Source of the DNA: Blastobasis lacticolella
Taxonomy: Eukaryota > Arthropoda > Insecta > Lepidoptera > Blastobasidae
Direction: 5' to 3'
Assembly (NCBI GenBank): GCA_905147135.1
Contig: LR990048.1
Coordinates: 6,060,563 to 6,124,562 of the forward strand
Length of the DNA stretch: 64,000 nucleotides
Below, one piece after another: positions 1-11,846 of this stretch; position 1 is the first letter of the stretch, and every line of letters begins with the position of its first letter. The notes beneath the pieces were generated by a model that was given only the letters and a program-made list of their open reading frames with translations, was not told the origin of the DNA and did not search any database. A program made the translations under genes and the position numbers.

Positions 1-692
1 ACTGACCAAAACGGTCCTGTATTTTACAGGACCTCCCGTATTTCATCTATCATTTTGGTCTTGTATTTTTAACCCCAGACGAAACAAGAGAGGTGTTAAA
101 GTTTGACGTGTATATCTGTGGATCTGTCTATCTGTCTCTTATGTATCTCTTCTAAATGGATGGACAGAATTCGAAGCAGTTTCATTTGTTTGAAAGCCAG
201 TTTAAACGATATGGTTCTTAGCTATGTTTCATTGAAATAGGTTTAATAGTTCAGGAAACATTTCATTAACAGTATACTTGGTCGCGAGTTTTCCTACATT
301 TTCTGTCGGTTGAGTAATAAGAAAACTACAGGACCATACATGATCCCAAATATTTTAATTGACCGTTCTACACTCACTACTATTTATTGCAGATATGGCA
401 TAAAAACAAAAAAAATTGTGATGATATAAGTTTTTAAAAAGATAATACACAAATTGCGTATTAAATTGCCTATTAAGAGGCACACCAAACAAATGGCGAG
501 CTTGTTGCGGTGTTAACTAGCCTCAGAGTACGAAACGGTCACTCTGCGTGCGGTGCTTAACGTTCCGTGGGGCTTCATCAGCTCAGTTCAGTGAAACATC
601 ACGTTACAGTGTAACAGTTCACAAATTTTCAAACGCTCTATTATAAACTAACAGTTTTCTCAATATTACTGTCACATTTAAGTACCTACAAC
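1..692. other. Intergenic, dispersed repeat fragment
   Basis: Positions about 70-240 (AGAGGTGTTAAAGTTTGACG and following) resemble a degenerate dispersed repeat, with a shorter relative near 6885-6965. No gene is seen. Confidence 0.4.
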
Positions 693-1126
693 ATGCAAAC
701 TGTAGCTACAACGCGTGATTCCCACGCCAAATACTTCACCCAGAGCACGCAAACCAAGCACCATGTCCCCGATATCGTTACATCAAACATCATCAGGGAA
801 GCAGCCGAACAAACCAAACAGGTCCTGGGGCGAAATATAGCCCGGACGACCTGCGCAATGTCACCGCAGCGTGAATCAACCAGCGGGCCACTGCCGGCCC
901 TCCCACTTCTTGTTAGCTCAAAACTAATATCTGGACTGGACTGCCTAGACTGCCTAGGTTAATCTCAGGACACACGGCCGCGCGATGTCGCCGACGACAA
1001 GGAATTGATGCGCACTCGTTACGCCGGCGGCGGCAGCGATTACTCACGGGGATCGTGGGAGACCGCGGGCGTTCGCGGGGGACCGAGGGGTTACCGGGAG
1101 GCGGCATTAATCCGCCTGCTACCGAA
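693..1126 (+). CDS. Possible 5' coding exon(s), unrecognised
   Basis: An ATG at 693 opens an 89-codon frame (MQTVATTRDSHAKYF...) in sequence more GC-rich than its surroundings. After the in-frame stop, a second open frame from about 968, preceded by AATCTCAG, encodes TRPRDVADDKELMRTRYAGG and ends near a GG|GTAACG donor-like site. A short intron of about 60 nt could join them, but the donor would be weak (GTTAGC). TCAGT initiator-like sites lie about 115 nt upstream. No family is recognised. It could also be chance open sequence in a CpG-rich patch. Confidence 0.22.
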
Positions 1127-1243
1127 TGGGTAACGCAATAGTTATAAGTCTATTCACACAGGATCGTAGGTAGTATCCATTCACACTATTTTGAACTAAA
1201 GGATCCAATAAAAATTCCAAGCGATTCGTTGCCAACAACGTGG

Positions 1244-1280
1244 GTAAGATGCATAACGTTTGTAACATTATGCATCTTAC
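1244..1280. repeat. Short perfect inverted repeat
   Basis: Arms GTAAGATGCATAA (1244-1256) and TTATGCATCTTAC (1268-1280) are perfectly complementary with an 11-nt spacer. Confidence 0.7.
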
Positions 1281-2737
1281 GATTGTAATAAAGACCGTAA
1301 AAAATTAAACAATGCTGTACAGAAATACCGAGTATTATACCAGATACTTGCTTTTTGAAAGAGTTTGTTATACAGCAATTAACCATAAATTTATTTCACT
1401 GACACGCCTCGACCCTCGCTCCATATCCCAATGGCCGATAAAACTTAAACAAAACGCAACAAACTTGCTTGGTTGCAAGACCGTGACAACATAATTCAAC
1501 AAACACACCACCAATCGTAAATTTGATCTCATTTGAGGTGTTCATGAAATCTAAATTTATAGCTTACGTTGTCAGACTTTCATTTACCTACATATAGCGC
1601 TGAACAATTTGTCCGAGATTTATTTACGGCGGACAACAACAGCAGTGTACGCGGTATCGGAGCTACTAAAGTCTGTCAAGTTGGCATTCCGATGGCGGCG
1701 CCACCTGCATACAAATCATTTCGTCCAAGTAGGAAACAATAAAAAACCGTACTATTAAAATTAATTCGTTTTCTTAACACGACAAGACTAAGTGCAGGTA
1801 GGTGTGGTAAGCGCCCGTTAGCCGAGTGACACCCGACGCGCTATCATCGCGCTATCATAATAGCCGGGCCGCAACCAGTCCGCACGCCGCTCCTAGCTCG
1901 CGTCGCCCCATCCTTTTCAATGCAGATCACTCGCTTTTTGCACCATAAAACGCGATTTACGTCCTATAATTGCAACAAATCCCGCACATTATCTGCACTA
2001 AGTATCTGATGCGACAGAAGTCGTATGGCGCCAGTTTGTCAAGCCCGACTCTGAGCGGCGCGTTCCGTTCAACAAACGCAAAGCCGTGGCAAATGCAGGC
2101 ATCTCGGATCTACATCCTGCTTAACTTTGATTTGCGGCGCGGCAAGCGCATTCCGAACGCCTTATAGAGGGTGTGCGCTTTTGAATCTGTGACGCGGGTT
2201 TTCAGATGGGCTTTGGTGTTACGAAGTGCGGTTGTGTTTGTTTGGATCTGCATACCTGTCAACGTTTGTTCGGTTCTATTTCAATACGAATGTCATGTTA
2301 AAGAGATAGCGATACGAGGGCTTTCACGAAAAGCTGATTCGCTAGAGGATTTCTCATTCATCTGTCAGCTGGGGGACCACGAGCAGGTGAGGGTGGCTTA
2401 GGCCTCTTTCAATTTCAAGATTTAAAAAAACGTGTACTGGCAAAGAGCACATATAAAAAACAATTCACATATGTAATGCGTTTAGTCCATTGCTCCATCT
2501 ATTTGCAGCCCCTATGGCATAGCGTGGCATGGAGCTATTTTCAGCGCGTGCACATCTCACTAACACTCAGCGGGTTTCGTATACATTGCAGCAAGTGCGC
2601 GGAAAATACTGCCTACATTTCCTTGAGACTACATTGTGTGACCACACATCACTACTTCAACAGTAACAGTCATCAGAGTTGAACCTCTACTATTATCATA
2701 TCTATATATGATATGGAATAGTAAGTAATTTTTTTTA

Positions 2738-2870
2738 TACAACAGGCAAGCGAGTCACCTTATGGAAAGCGGTCACCGTCGCCTATGGACATCAGCAACA
2801 CCAGGGGCGCTGCCCATGCGTTGATGCCCACCTCTAAGGAGACCTCAAATATACCTCTTAACGATCCCAT
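2738..2870 (+). repeat. Dispersed repeat family C
   Basis: The sequence CAGGCAAGCGAGTCACCTTA, then a GTCACCGTCGCCTATGGACA segment and ACCAGGGGCGCTGCC, recurs in variants elsewhere in the window (13578, 14988, 17423, 54752, 57736, and inverted at 57868). Confidence 0.7.
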
Positions 2871-5238
2871 ATCATAGTCCAAAGGAAACACGCAGTTGCG
2901 TGTCACGAGTCGTGCCGTGGTGACAATGACGCGATCCGAGGACGTAGAGTTTAGAGTAATGATTCAATTCGATACTCGCAAACGAGCGCTAAAGAATTTG
3001 TAAGGCGAACTTTATATTATAGCGCCTCTAGCGGTTACACGAAGAACTACAACCAACTGTTTACATTGCATTAAATTTTATTCGCTTTCGATAGTGACTA
3101 TCAAATTTAATCATACTACAACTTTTGCCAGCGACTTTCTCCGCATAAAATTCGGTTATTACGTTCCGGACCCGTTCCCGTGGGAACCACATTTAATTTC
3201 GAGATAAATTGTAGCATATGTGCTTGTTTGGGCTATAAGTTACATTTTTGCCAAACTTCATCATAATCCGTTCAGTACTTTTTGTGTGAAGGAGTAAAAA
3301 ACATCCATCCACACATCATAAAAATCAGTACACAGTAAAAACAGTTGTTTTTGCGTAAAGGAGTAACAAACATCCATCCAAACATCCTTACAAAGTAGTC
3401 CAAACTTATTAATAGTATTCAGCATACTCGTAACTAAACATGACCAAGCTATCTACGCCGATTGACAAAGCAAACATCTCTACAGAACAGCCGTCGCTGC
3501 CGCTATACTAATCTAATAGTTGAAGATGCCGAGATAGCATCGCTGTAAGGCCGCCTTCGCAACAGAGAGATGGGTAAAGTTAAGCTACGTAAAACACGTT
3601 TCAATAGGAAAAGCGCGGCAAAGATAGTACTAAATATGACGTAAAAGTAACTAATATGCCGTCGATAGGAAAACTATACTGTAGAAAGATAATTGACGCC
3701 TCCTCACGATCATTGTTTTTGTAGTTGCGCTCAATTATTGTGTTTTTGTGAATGAAACAGTTGAAATTTAACAGTGTGTCGATTTCCAACAAAAGTGGGT
3801 TATATATATATTATATCTCGGCAACAAAAGAGCAGAGAATCCATCTATTGGAAAACGGTAGATGCCACACTTCAGTAAGATCGAAAAGCCTTTATTAATT
3901 CGCTGCATATCAGTAAAGGCTGCTCTACGCCGCGCCGGTTAAGCGATTTGGAGATGGCAGTGATGACATGCAAGTAAAATTGTTTTTGGACTACGGAAGT
4001 ACACCAGAGATTATAAAAAAAATTATACAAATTACTATCACGCCCTCAGCGTGACGAGGTCTCCTAAGGGGTGCCTCAGGGTAGTGTACTTTGACCAACG
4101 TTATTCCTCGTCAATAAGAATGACCTCTGCAACCTACACTGTCTTGACACTAACTTAGACGCTGGTTTTAAGCGAACGCTGCTTTCTTAATTTGCAAATC
4201 TTGGTGGAAATGCAGCCTAAGTGAATCCCTTGGCTTGCAAGCCTTCTCCAGATCGCAGATAGTAGCCCCAAAGGATATATGACTCGTCCGAACCACGTCA
4301 CGACCATTACAGCGGAATTAATCCGATGTTCAAGCTAATTATATTTCCTGCCTCGATTATTTCAATCGACTGCGGAGAAGATACCGTCGAGTGTAACGAC
4401 TGGACTTAGATTGTAGACGCACAGAACTGTTTAAAGTTAATTAAAGTTGATTGAGCTGTTAATATATTATTTTGTAATAAAGTCATCTTTGTACTTATTA
4501 TTATATGCGTGGATATAAGAAGGCAATTTTCAGTGAAAGGCCAGCGCAGACGTCAAAGGATAAATATTTCGTAAAAATCAAATTTTAGTTTGCGACGAAC
4601 GTACAAATAAACGGACAAAAATTTGCACACCATGTGCATTCAGACCGTGGCAAGTTTTCGGCGATTTTTAGATTCTATTTTCATAATATGATTTATTACA
4701 TGTGGTCTTTAATATGAGAGAACGCTATTTATCTTACGGCTACTTAAGCAAAAAAAAAAAAAGTGCCTTATATTCCGCGATCTTCCCCTTTATAGCAATG
4801 GAGATATCTATAAATCATAAGAGACAGATAGGCACACGTATATAAAGCCCGCTAGTAAATAATCACAGCTATGTTTACAGTTTTGATGCAATTTGAACAC
4901 GTTTATAACCACAGCCTTAATGCCAACAAATCCGGCCAACACGTCCGAATACAGTATACGCACAAATGCCCATCAATATTCACAATCTGCGTCAATAACA
5001 CTTCAAATCTAAGTGCCTCGTAACGTAGAGTTGTGTAGCGCGTTTATCCCGAATACCTCTGCCTATGAAAGCTGAGGGAAATCAAAATGTCCGACATTTT
5101 GTTAATGGCGGTGGGGAATGGACGCGGCTGGTGGGCGGGTATCGCCGAATCGACGAGTCACGGATTCTCAACTTATAAGCTTACTATGTTAGACACAAAA
5201 TTTGCTTTAAATATTTATGAATATTGAATCTCGTCGGA

Positions 5239-5475
5239 GCGTCGGTGGCCGAGTGGTTAAGGTATCCGACGAATCTCACTGCGGCCTTGTGCCAATGACT
5301 CTTTTCTGAGTTATGTAAATTAGTTAAAAACTAACCGATTTTCTTACGGTATGGGAAAACATCGCGATGAAACATGCACATTCAGGCGAATGAATGTGTA
5401 ACTATGGTCGCTCCACTGTAACCTGATCTGCCAAATCCTGGATGATGGTTAAGGCGGACCACGGGCCCTAGTGCA
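5239..5475 (+). repeat. tRNA-derived SINE, family A
   Basis: The head GTCGGTGGCCGAGTGGTTAA holds a pol III box-A-like TGGCCGAGTGG. The body has TGTGCCAATGACTCTTTTCT, AACATCGCGATGAAACATGC and TTCAGGCGAATGAATGTGTA, shared with at least six other copies here. Box B is eroded in this copy. Confidence 0.8.
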
Positions 5476-5526
5476 ATATTCTGGTTTTACCGGGCGATGA
5501 TCGGCTGACACACGTTTTCATAAGTC

Positions 5527-5755
5527 CCAGGTGCGTAAGCCCCAGGGATACGTTAGAAATAGGTGCATGAACCTTCCGGTTTCAGGAAAGAGGCCCCGTG
5601 TGCGACCCAAGAAGCTACGGATTGACATCACTGAGTCGGATGCTAGAGCTAACGGCTTACGACGCGAGGATGCCGAAGAGCGGGCGAAGTGGAGAAAAAT
5701 GAGTAAGAAAGCGGACCCTGGCAGAGGTCGGGATAAGCGCTAGGATGATGATGAT
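5527..5755 (+). mobile_element. 3' terminal fragment of RTE-type LINE
   Basis: It encodes RKPQGYVRNRCMNLPVSGKR and ends near DPGRGRDKR-stop, followed by a GATGATGATG tail. The protein end and tail match the larger RTE copy ending at 22627. It is 5'-truncated as usual for LINEs and abuts a family-A SINE. Confidence 0.8.
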
Positions 5756-6282
5756 GTGGAGACACGCATATTGGTACTAAATTCTGCTTAAGAAATCCGA
5801 GCGGAACACCTCTTGAAAGGATTTTGACTACGTCAAAATTGTCCAACAGCTGATTATTTATTAATTTTATTTCATAATTTATCAGGCTACTAATGCCCAT
5901 AAAGACGAAAATGCGAATGAAGTCACCATACAGTCCACTGCTGGACATGGCCTCCGGATCAATGAACGGATTCGCCGCACAAATCTAGTACATATTGAGA
6001 GTCGATGCGTGATGTTGAATTCATTGAATCATTGAATTCAGCCAGTATACGAATATTCTTCGGCTATGTGTTGGGTAAGACTCCTCACATACGATTTGGC
6101 ATCAAACATTAAGACGAGGAATACAAAAGCGGTCGGACTGTAAATCAAATAACAATTGACATCAACATTATGTCTTCTGCTGGAAAAAGGCTATTGATTA
6201 GATTAGCAACGTTGAAGGTCTGAACTTCGAGAAAGTATGTACGTATCTATACAATACATAATGTAGAGTACCTCATCACTGC

Positions 6283-6436
6283 CTATAACAGTCCACTGCA
6301 GGACTTAGGGCCTCTAATACGAAAGGGGAGGTTATTGCCATAATTTGCGGCGGGCAAACCAGGCGGGTTGGAAATCGCAGTGTTATAAATATAACAATGG
6401 AAAACGCAAACTGCCACGCAAGGGTCCCGGTATCGA
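6283..6436 (-). repeat. SINE-B-like element, partial
   Basis: The sequence ACAGTCCACTGCAGGACTTA, TTATTGCCATAATTTGCGGC and TATAAATATAACAATGGAAA matches the fuller copies at 13248, 38730 and 55688. It is truncated at its 5' end. Confidence 0.7.
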
Positions 6437-7145
6437 TTCTCGGCCGGGCAGAAATTGAAATGATGAATTTTAATTTCTGTTACGGGGCTGGGTATTCTAT
6501 GTATAATAAGTATGTATTTTAAAATATATAACTAGTTTATCATTTCTCTGGCACCCATAACACAAGTTATGCTAATTCGGGGGCTAGATGGCGCTGTGTG
6601 AATTGTCAAAGCATATTTCTAACACTTATTCGTGTCGAATTGGACATGTCGCAGCACGAGAATAGGCCCCCAGTAAATGAGGATCGCGCGTGGATGATCG
6701 CACGTGTACAGCGATGCAAATGAGCGCGCGCGCTGCGCGGGCGCATTGAAATGCAAGATGGCGGAAGCGCGCGCGCGAGGTCGCGGGGTCGCCGGTATCG
6801 CCACGCGCCATTGTCCAGGCTACCGGGACGGTGGCCATGCCGGTTGGTGGGAGGCGGACTGGGAGTTTTAACCCTCCGAAAATAGAGGTGTGGTAAGTTT
6901 AACGTGTTTAGCTCTGTGTCTCTCTGTGGCATCGAGGCTTCCGAACAGATGAACCAATTTCGATGAGTTTTTTTTTAACTAAGCTTAATTGGTACTTAGT
7001 CTTGTTTTATAAAAAACTTGTCGGACGTGTTTTTCCGACATCTATAAGGTTACAAGAAGACGGTTATAACCACGTGCGATTTCATTTAAAACGATCTCAA
7101 AATGAAACTCAGTCTTGCTTTTTTAAATAAAATCATAAGCAGGTA

Positions 7146-7413
7146 GAGCTCGTCTAATCTAAAATGACGCGCCCCACTATCGCATTAACGCACACAAGCA
7201 AGTTTAAAATATGGACGCAATACATATACAAATGCCGTTGTAATTGGTCATTCAGTTGCCGGTGAAATTCAAACGTAGGAGCACGCGTCGTTCATTGGCT
7301 CCCACAAAGATGAAGTGTCGTTATCAATATTTGCACTCACACATCGAAATCAACTAACTATACTTAGTTACTAACACTACTGTGGGGCGCGTCATTTTAG
7401 ACTCGACGAGCTC
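7146..7413. mobile_element. TA-flanked MITE, family D copy 1
   Basis: Terminal inverted repeats of about 30 bp start GAGCTCGTCTAATCTAAAAT and end with TTTTAGACTCGACGAGCTC. They are flanked by TA on both sides. The interior is about 90% similar by eye to copy 2 at 12294-12544. This suggests a Tc1/mariner-type non-autonomous element. Confidence 0.88.
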
Positions 7414-7492
7414 TACTACTTCTTAGCTCAGTTATCAAGTTGGTGTCAGTCACTGTTTACCAATTTTAAGGATTAACTCGCGTTTCTATATT

Positions 7493-7625
7493 ACACTAGC
7501 GACCCGCCCCGACTTCGCACGAATTACTCTGTGAAAACCGCAAGAAAATCTGTTCTGTAGTTTTTGAGTTTATCGCGAACAGACAGACGCGGCGAGAGAC
7601 TTGTTCTATAACACGTAGTGCTTAT
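7493..7625. repeat. Dispersed repeat (ACTAGCGACCCGCC type)
   Basis: The sequence ACACTAGCGACCCGCCCCGA is followed by TTTATCGCGAACAGACAGAC. A diverged relative lies at 23742-23905. The class is not known from sequence alone. Confidence 0.6.
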
Positions 7626-9389
7626 TATGTAGTTTTATGTAATTCAGGCGGAATAAAACCAACGTAAATCCCCATGTCCCTTGCAACATGGCCACTTCAT
7701 AGATGCGCTGACACGATAGCGCGCGCTAAATCGCTGTAGGCGCGCAACACCGACTACAATAGCCGCAGGAATCCCGCTCCACATTGTATTGGGAACACCG
7801 CGGACCGCGCTCATTTCAGTAACTAATGAACACCCGCATACCTATATCCCTATATCTGCTTGGGAATGTGCTTGGACCGGCTGAGATGTACGAGTCTGTT
7901 TGCTTTGTAAACGGCGACGTGTCTGCCTTTTCTTGCAGGTGTCTGGATGGATTTATACCATCTGACATATCAGAGTAAATACTTTTATCTCATGATGTAC
8001 CTAGTAAAGTGTGGATGCTGTGATTGCAAGCTGGGATTACGGTTAGCAAAACTTGCTTAGACACATTTTATAATATACGCATTACGCGCATTTTATTCGG
8101 TTAGTACCTACTTATATTTTGAGGCAAAATTTTACGTACACACAAAAAGTTGGTACAACATCAATATTCCGGCCAGAACTTGTGAATAGATTATTTAGTT
8201 TTCTTATCCGCGCTAGTAGGGATTTGTAAGGGAGGATTTCAGGAATAAACCAATTTCAGACACCGCGACCGGTGCCATCTAGCCATGAAAATCGCACCGT
8301 AGCGCACCGTAATTCTATTGCGATTGACGGTCGGAACTCTTTGGCTACGTTCGGCCTAGGAATGATTGATGTTCATCGGTATAACAGAACCCCTCGAAAT
8401 CATCGACACATTGATCATACGCAAAAAATATCGGAAATTCGTTTACTCACTTTCACCCATTTTACACCTCGACGATCGCTATAACCGAATTAAGCTGGAT
8501 GAAAATACATTTAAATCATTAAAATAAACGTTTATTTATAAACGAACCAAAAACATTGATGGTGTTGGACACTGATAAGTAAAGTAATAATGAAATCTGC
8601 AAAATGGGTATGACCACTGCAACGACAGAATATACAGAAAATACGGAATAATAATACGAATGCAACCAACACATCCCATCACTAGGCCTTGGAACAGGCC
8701 AATCAGTATGGCCTAACCCCTGTGTTTTGACACAATAATAATTGTTTGTTTGTTTGTATAATGCATGGCAGAATGTGTCCACTTGGGTTATGTCGTCGTT
8801 GGATGACGTAATGCAAGTTTACCAAAAAGATGGAGTTACGAATTTAGCAAAATAATTTCTCGTACCTTCCCAAATGAGTTCAACAATATGACTCCAACCA
8901 CAAACATAGATAAATAAAACAATGAAATCATAATCAAGTATAAACTTTATTCAAAAAGAAAACTAATATAAAATCCCTTAAAATATGAGATCTTAAATTA
9001 TGTCTTATAATTAAGAAACGTTAGAGTCACATTGCTGGGTATCATTGTGAAACAAGTAGTGGATACAGCTCTCCAAGTGTCAATATTTCAGCGATTAAGT
9101 TTATCGGAATTTTATTCCGTCAACTTTGCTACCCGTTTTATAAGAGGCGCTAAACAAATTTTCATAAAAATTGTGTGGTAAAATAAAATCACCGAAATAA
9201 GCATAAACCATACACACAATCAATGAGAGTTGATGTTAGAATGTGAGTAAGTACATACAATGTTATGGAACTTATAAAACACCCAGTGACCCAAAACTCA
9301 AAAGAATGAATGATTGAACTTGCTTGAACGATATGGACGCGGACACACACCTGCCGTTACATGGGGTCATGCATGCTATACATCAGAAC
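7626..9389. other. Intergenic, no recognised gene
   Basis: Short open frames only. Nothing shows codon or splice structure of a gene. A TTTATT at about 8947 could be a minus-strand polyadenylation signal. Confidence 0.4.
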
Positions 9390-9547
9390 CAGGGCCCTAT
9401 TTTTGAAACCGCTCGCATCCATGGGAACGCTCGGCTTCTAATGCCTCTCTTTTCTATCTCTAGCACTTTAGCACGAGTGTGAACGAAATAGGTAGCGCAC
9501 AAGAGCGCTCGCGTGGATGCGAGCTGTTTCAAAAATAGGGAACCAGG
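9389..9547. mobile_element. hAT-like MITE with duplicated target
   Basis: The left end CAGGGCCCTATTTTTGAAAC and the right end GTTTCAAAAATAGGGAACCA are inverted relatives. Flanks ATCAGAA(C) and ATCAGAA(T) form a 7-8-bp target duplication. An element with related ends lies at 15312-15525. Confidence 0.75.
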
Positions 9548-11613
9548 ATCAGAATCTTTGTTATTATTCCATACAATGAGTAGAACATTCACATAGATAA
9601 TAAAATAAAAATGGTATACATTCAGTTACCGAATCATGCATCAAGCTACTTGTGTAAGCAATGCAAAGTGGGTCGAATAATTCTAACCTCCAACTTGACC
9701 AACTTTCTTCTAATCAAATCTTAAATATTGGGTCACTGCGTTCTTTATGGCATGACAAATACTTTGCTGGATTGAAACAGGAACAAAAGCCATTATTTTC
9801 AGAACACTGTAAAATGCATAAAGGTAAGTAAGATTTGTTTGTTACAATCGTTTCTGGTAAAAGCTATGATGACTTTAAAAAAAAATTGTCGATTATCAAA
9901 AAGTATTTGACCATTGAATTTAAAAATGTTGACCCAGTCATCGTCCCTATTAAACTATTTCAATCCACCGTATTGTTAATTACACAAGAAGTACACAACA
10001 AACATCCATGCGGCAAACAAATTAAAATTATGTGTATTTGTCAAGCTTTTACCCATTTCCAATAGAATCAATGTTACAGATACATCGTTATGTTGACATT
10101 TTGCAACTTGGCATTAAAATCAAAATTTTGACCTTACCGGAAAACATGTTACAGCTGCGCAAATTTTACCTCGGGTCGCGACTCGTGAATTTGAGCACAA
10201 TATCAACATATCAAATATCTGTGTGGTAAGGAAGAGTATAATGTCTAACATAAACCCTTAACATTTATTTGATGATATATGTAAGTGGTACCATACACAT
10301 ACTATGTAAGTGGTAGTTCGTCTTCTGTCTTATTATAATAATATATTATTGTCAAAGACACGACAAAACAATATGACGATAAAAACGCCATTATTTCGAG
10401 CAAGTTATTTGGTTTAAAACATTTAAAATAATTATTTAATTGTTTAAAGTAAATGCTAACTTCCTAACTGAAGTATATTTATGTTTTAGCCTTATTTATT
10501 TAACCATTTATTGTGCACAATGAAAGTTATATGAACATTAAGATTACCGAAGCCTTATTACCAAAAGCAAGTTAAAAGTACGATACGTTATAACGTATCA
10601 TCTGTATACAGAGCGGTAAAAGAAAGAATGGACCTTATGAATCTGGTAAACAGAGTTAAAAATCGACCAGCATCCTTCCATCAGATTGACACACCTTTGA
10701 GTATCCTTTTTTTATTATTGAGTTTAAATCTCTTCCACAGAAAATACAGAAATAGAGGTCAAACTATAACTGCATTAATTAAATGCCTACATAACGTACC
10801 CTACGCGTATGAAGCTGTAATATCGCAGAAATACTAGCCTTAAATATTGCTTAAAAATACACAATCAAAAATTAAATTAAAAAGTGAGTATCACCAATTT
10901 CGAATTCGTCTGTGACGCAATGTGTGTTCGTGTTGTCCCCATGATCCGTAACCCCTTAATAGCGATCCGATTGCAACATAATTCCCTAAGTATACGGCTG
11001 AAATTGGAATAGCAAAATAAAACAATACTTGTTAAGAGTCTATTACGTCTATATAAAAGTTTACTAAATTTTATAAAAAAAACAACCTAAACAACACTCC
11101 GAAACCACAGCAATTCAGGCTGAGTAGGCAGCTGAGTTTGCCATTTGATATTTGATTCTACACTACATCATCTACGTACGGCCACTGGCCATATGGAATA
11201 CTAAATAAGAGTAATGCAGGACTATCGAATATCAAACTACTCTATTGTCATAAAGCTTAATTTTAAAAATATTGACACAAGCGAAATGGTTACACGCTAT
11301 ATCAATTGAAGCCATATGCAGAGCACTTTAATTTGAATTTAGATCGCTCTTGTCGGCTATGGTGATACGGATACTGGAGACAGGAATACACCTAACGCCG
11401 TGAATGTTATAATTTCTCTCAAAAGCACAGCGTCGGCCCAGAGACGACGCTCTCCGCAGCCCAACTAGCCGATGTGCGTTATTTCCCGCCAATTAGAAAC
11501 ATTCGCCACAACTTTCGACAACAACATAGTGTTTACTACATAGCCTCAACATTGCCACCAACCATCCGTAAGTTACACAGTCATGCCAGTTTCAGTCATA
11601 TCTTGGTCATGAC
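9548..11613. other. Intergenic or Trimmer 3' UTR, no recognised gene
   Basis: AT-rich sequence with short unrecognised open frames (for example 9835-10229 and 10628-10837, plus). TTTATT at about 10495 may be the minus-strand poly(A) signal of the Trimmer-like gene. Nothing else is supported. Confidence 0.35.
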
Positions 11614-11642
11614 AGAATTATCACAAGTATTGTGATAATTCT
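11614..11642 (-). promoter_or_regulatory. Stem-loop in the presumed Trimmer 3' UTR
   Basis: Two perfectly complementary 13-nt arms (11614-11626 and 11630-11642) flank a 3-nt loop, starting about 34 nt after the stop codon. It could be a structural element in the 3' UTR. A function is not known. Confidence 0.45.
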
Positions 11643-11675
11643 AGTATACTTGGTGGCAATTATCATGCATGTGTT

Positions 11676-11846
11676 CTACCAAATTAATGCCTGCACTGTC
11701 TTGTAAAGGAGCCAGAGCCCGCCTACTACGAACAGACAGATTGGGAAGCCAACATCTAAAAACAATCCTAGCGCTAACAGTAGTAATACGCACGCTTGGG
11801 TGATCGTCTGCGCAGGATGAAGAGTCTCCTGGTTCTTGTGCCGCAA
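11676..11846 (-). CDS. PNLDC1: Trimmer-like gene exon 11 (membrane tail and stop)
   Basis: After the acceptor CTCCCTCCACAG the exon encodes 56 residues and a TAG stop. LRHKNQETLHPAQ is followed by a very hydrophobic run (ACVLLLLALGLFL, DVG, FPICLFVVGGLWLLY) and ends KTVQALIW. This could form one long or two short membrane segments at the extreme C-terminus, like a tail anchor. PARN lacks this feature and Trimmer/PNLDC1 has it. The joining is inferred from phase and position, since no transcript is available. Confidence 0.72.
   Translation of the reverse strand: MRHKNQETLHPAQTITQACVLLLLALGLFLDVGFPICLFVVGGLWLLYKTVQALIW

Larger units (their letters stand above)
1127..5238. other. Intergenic stretch with repeat fragments
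   Basis: No convincing gene is present. A family-C repeat lies at 2738-2870. Two related fragments at about 3240-3385 contain AACATCCATCCA. The stretch 3440-4450 shows no confident coding sequence. Confidence 0.45.

Noticed and set aside
6606..6932. Three overlapping minus-strand frames of 61-108 codons
   Set aside because: GC-rich CpG patch gives long frames in all phases; no motifs, no splice structure, and adjacent sequence is repeat-like.
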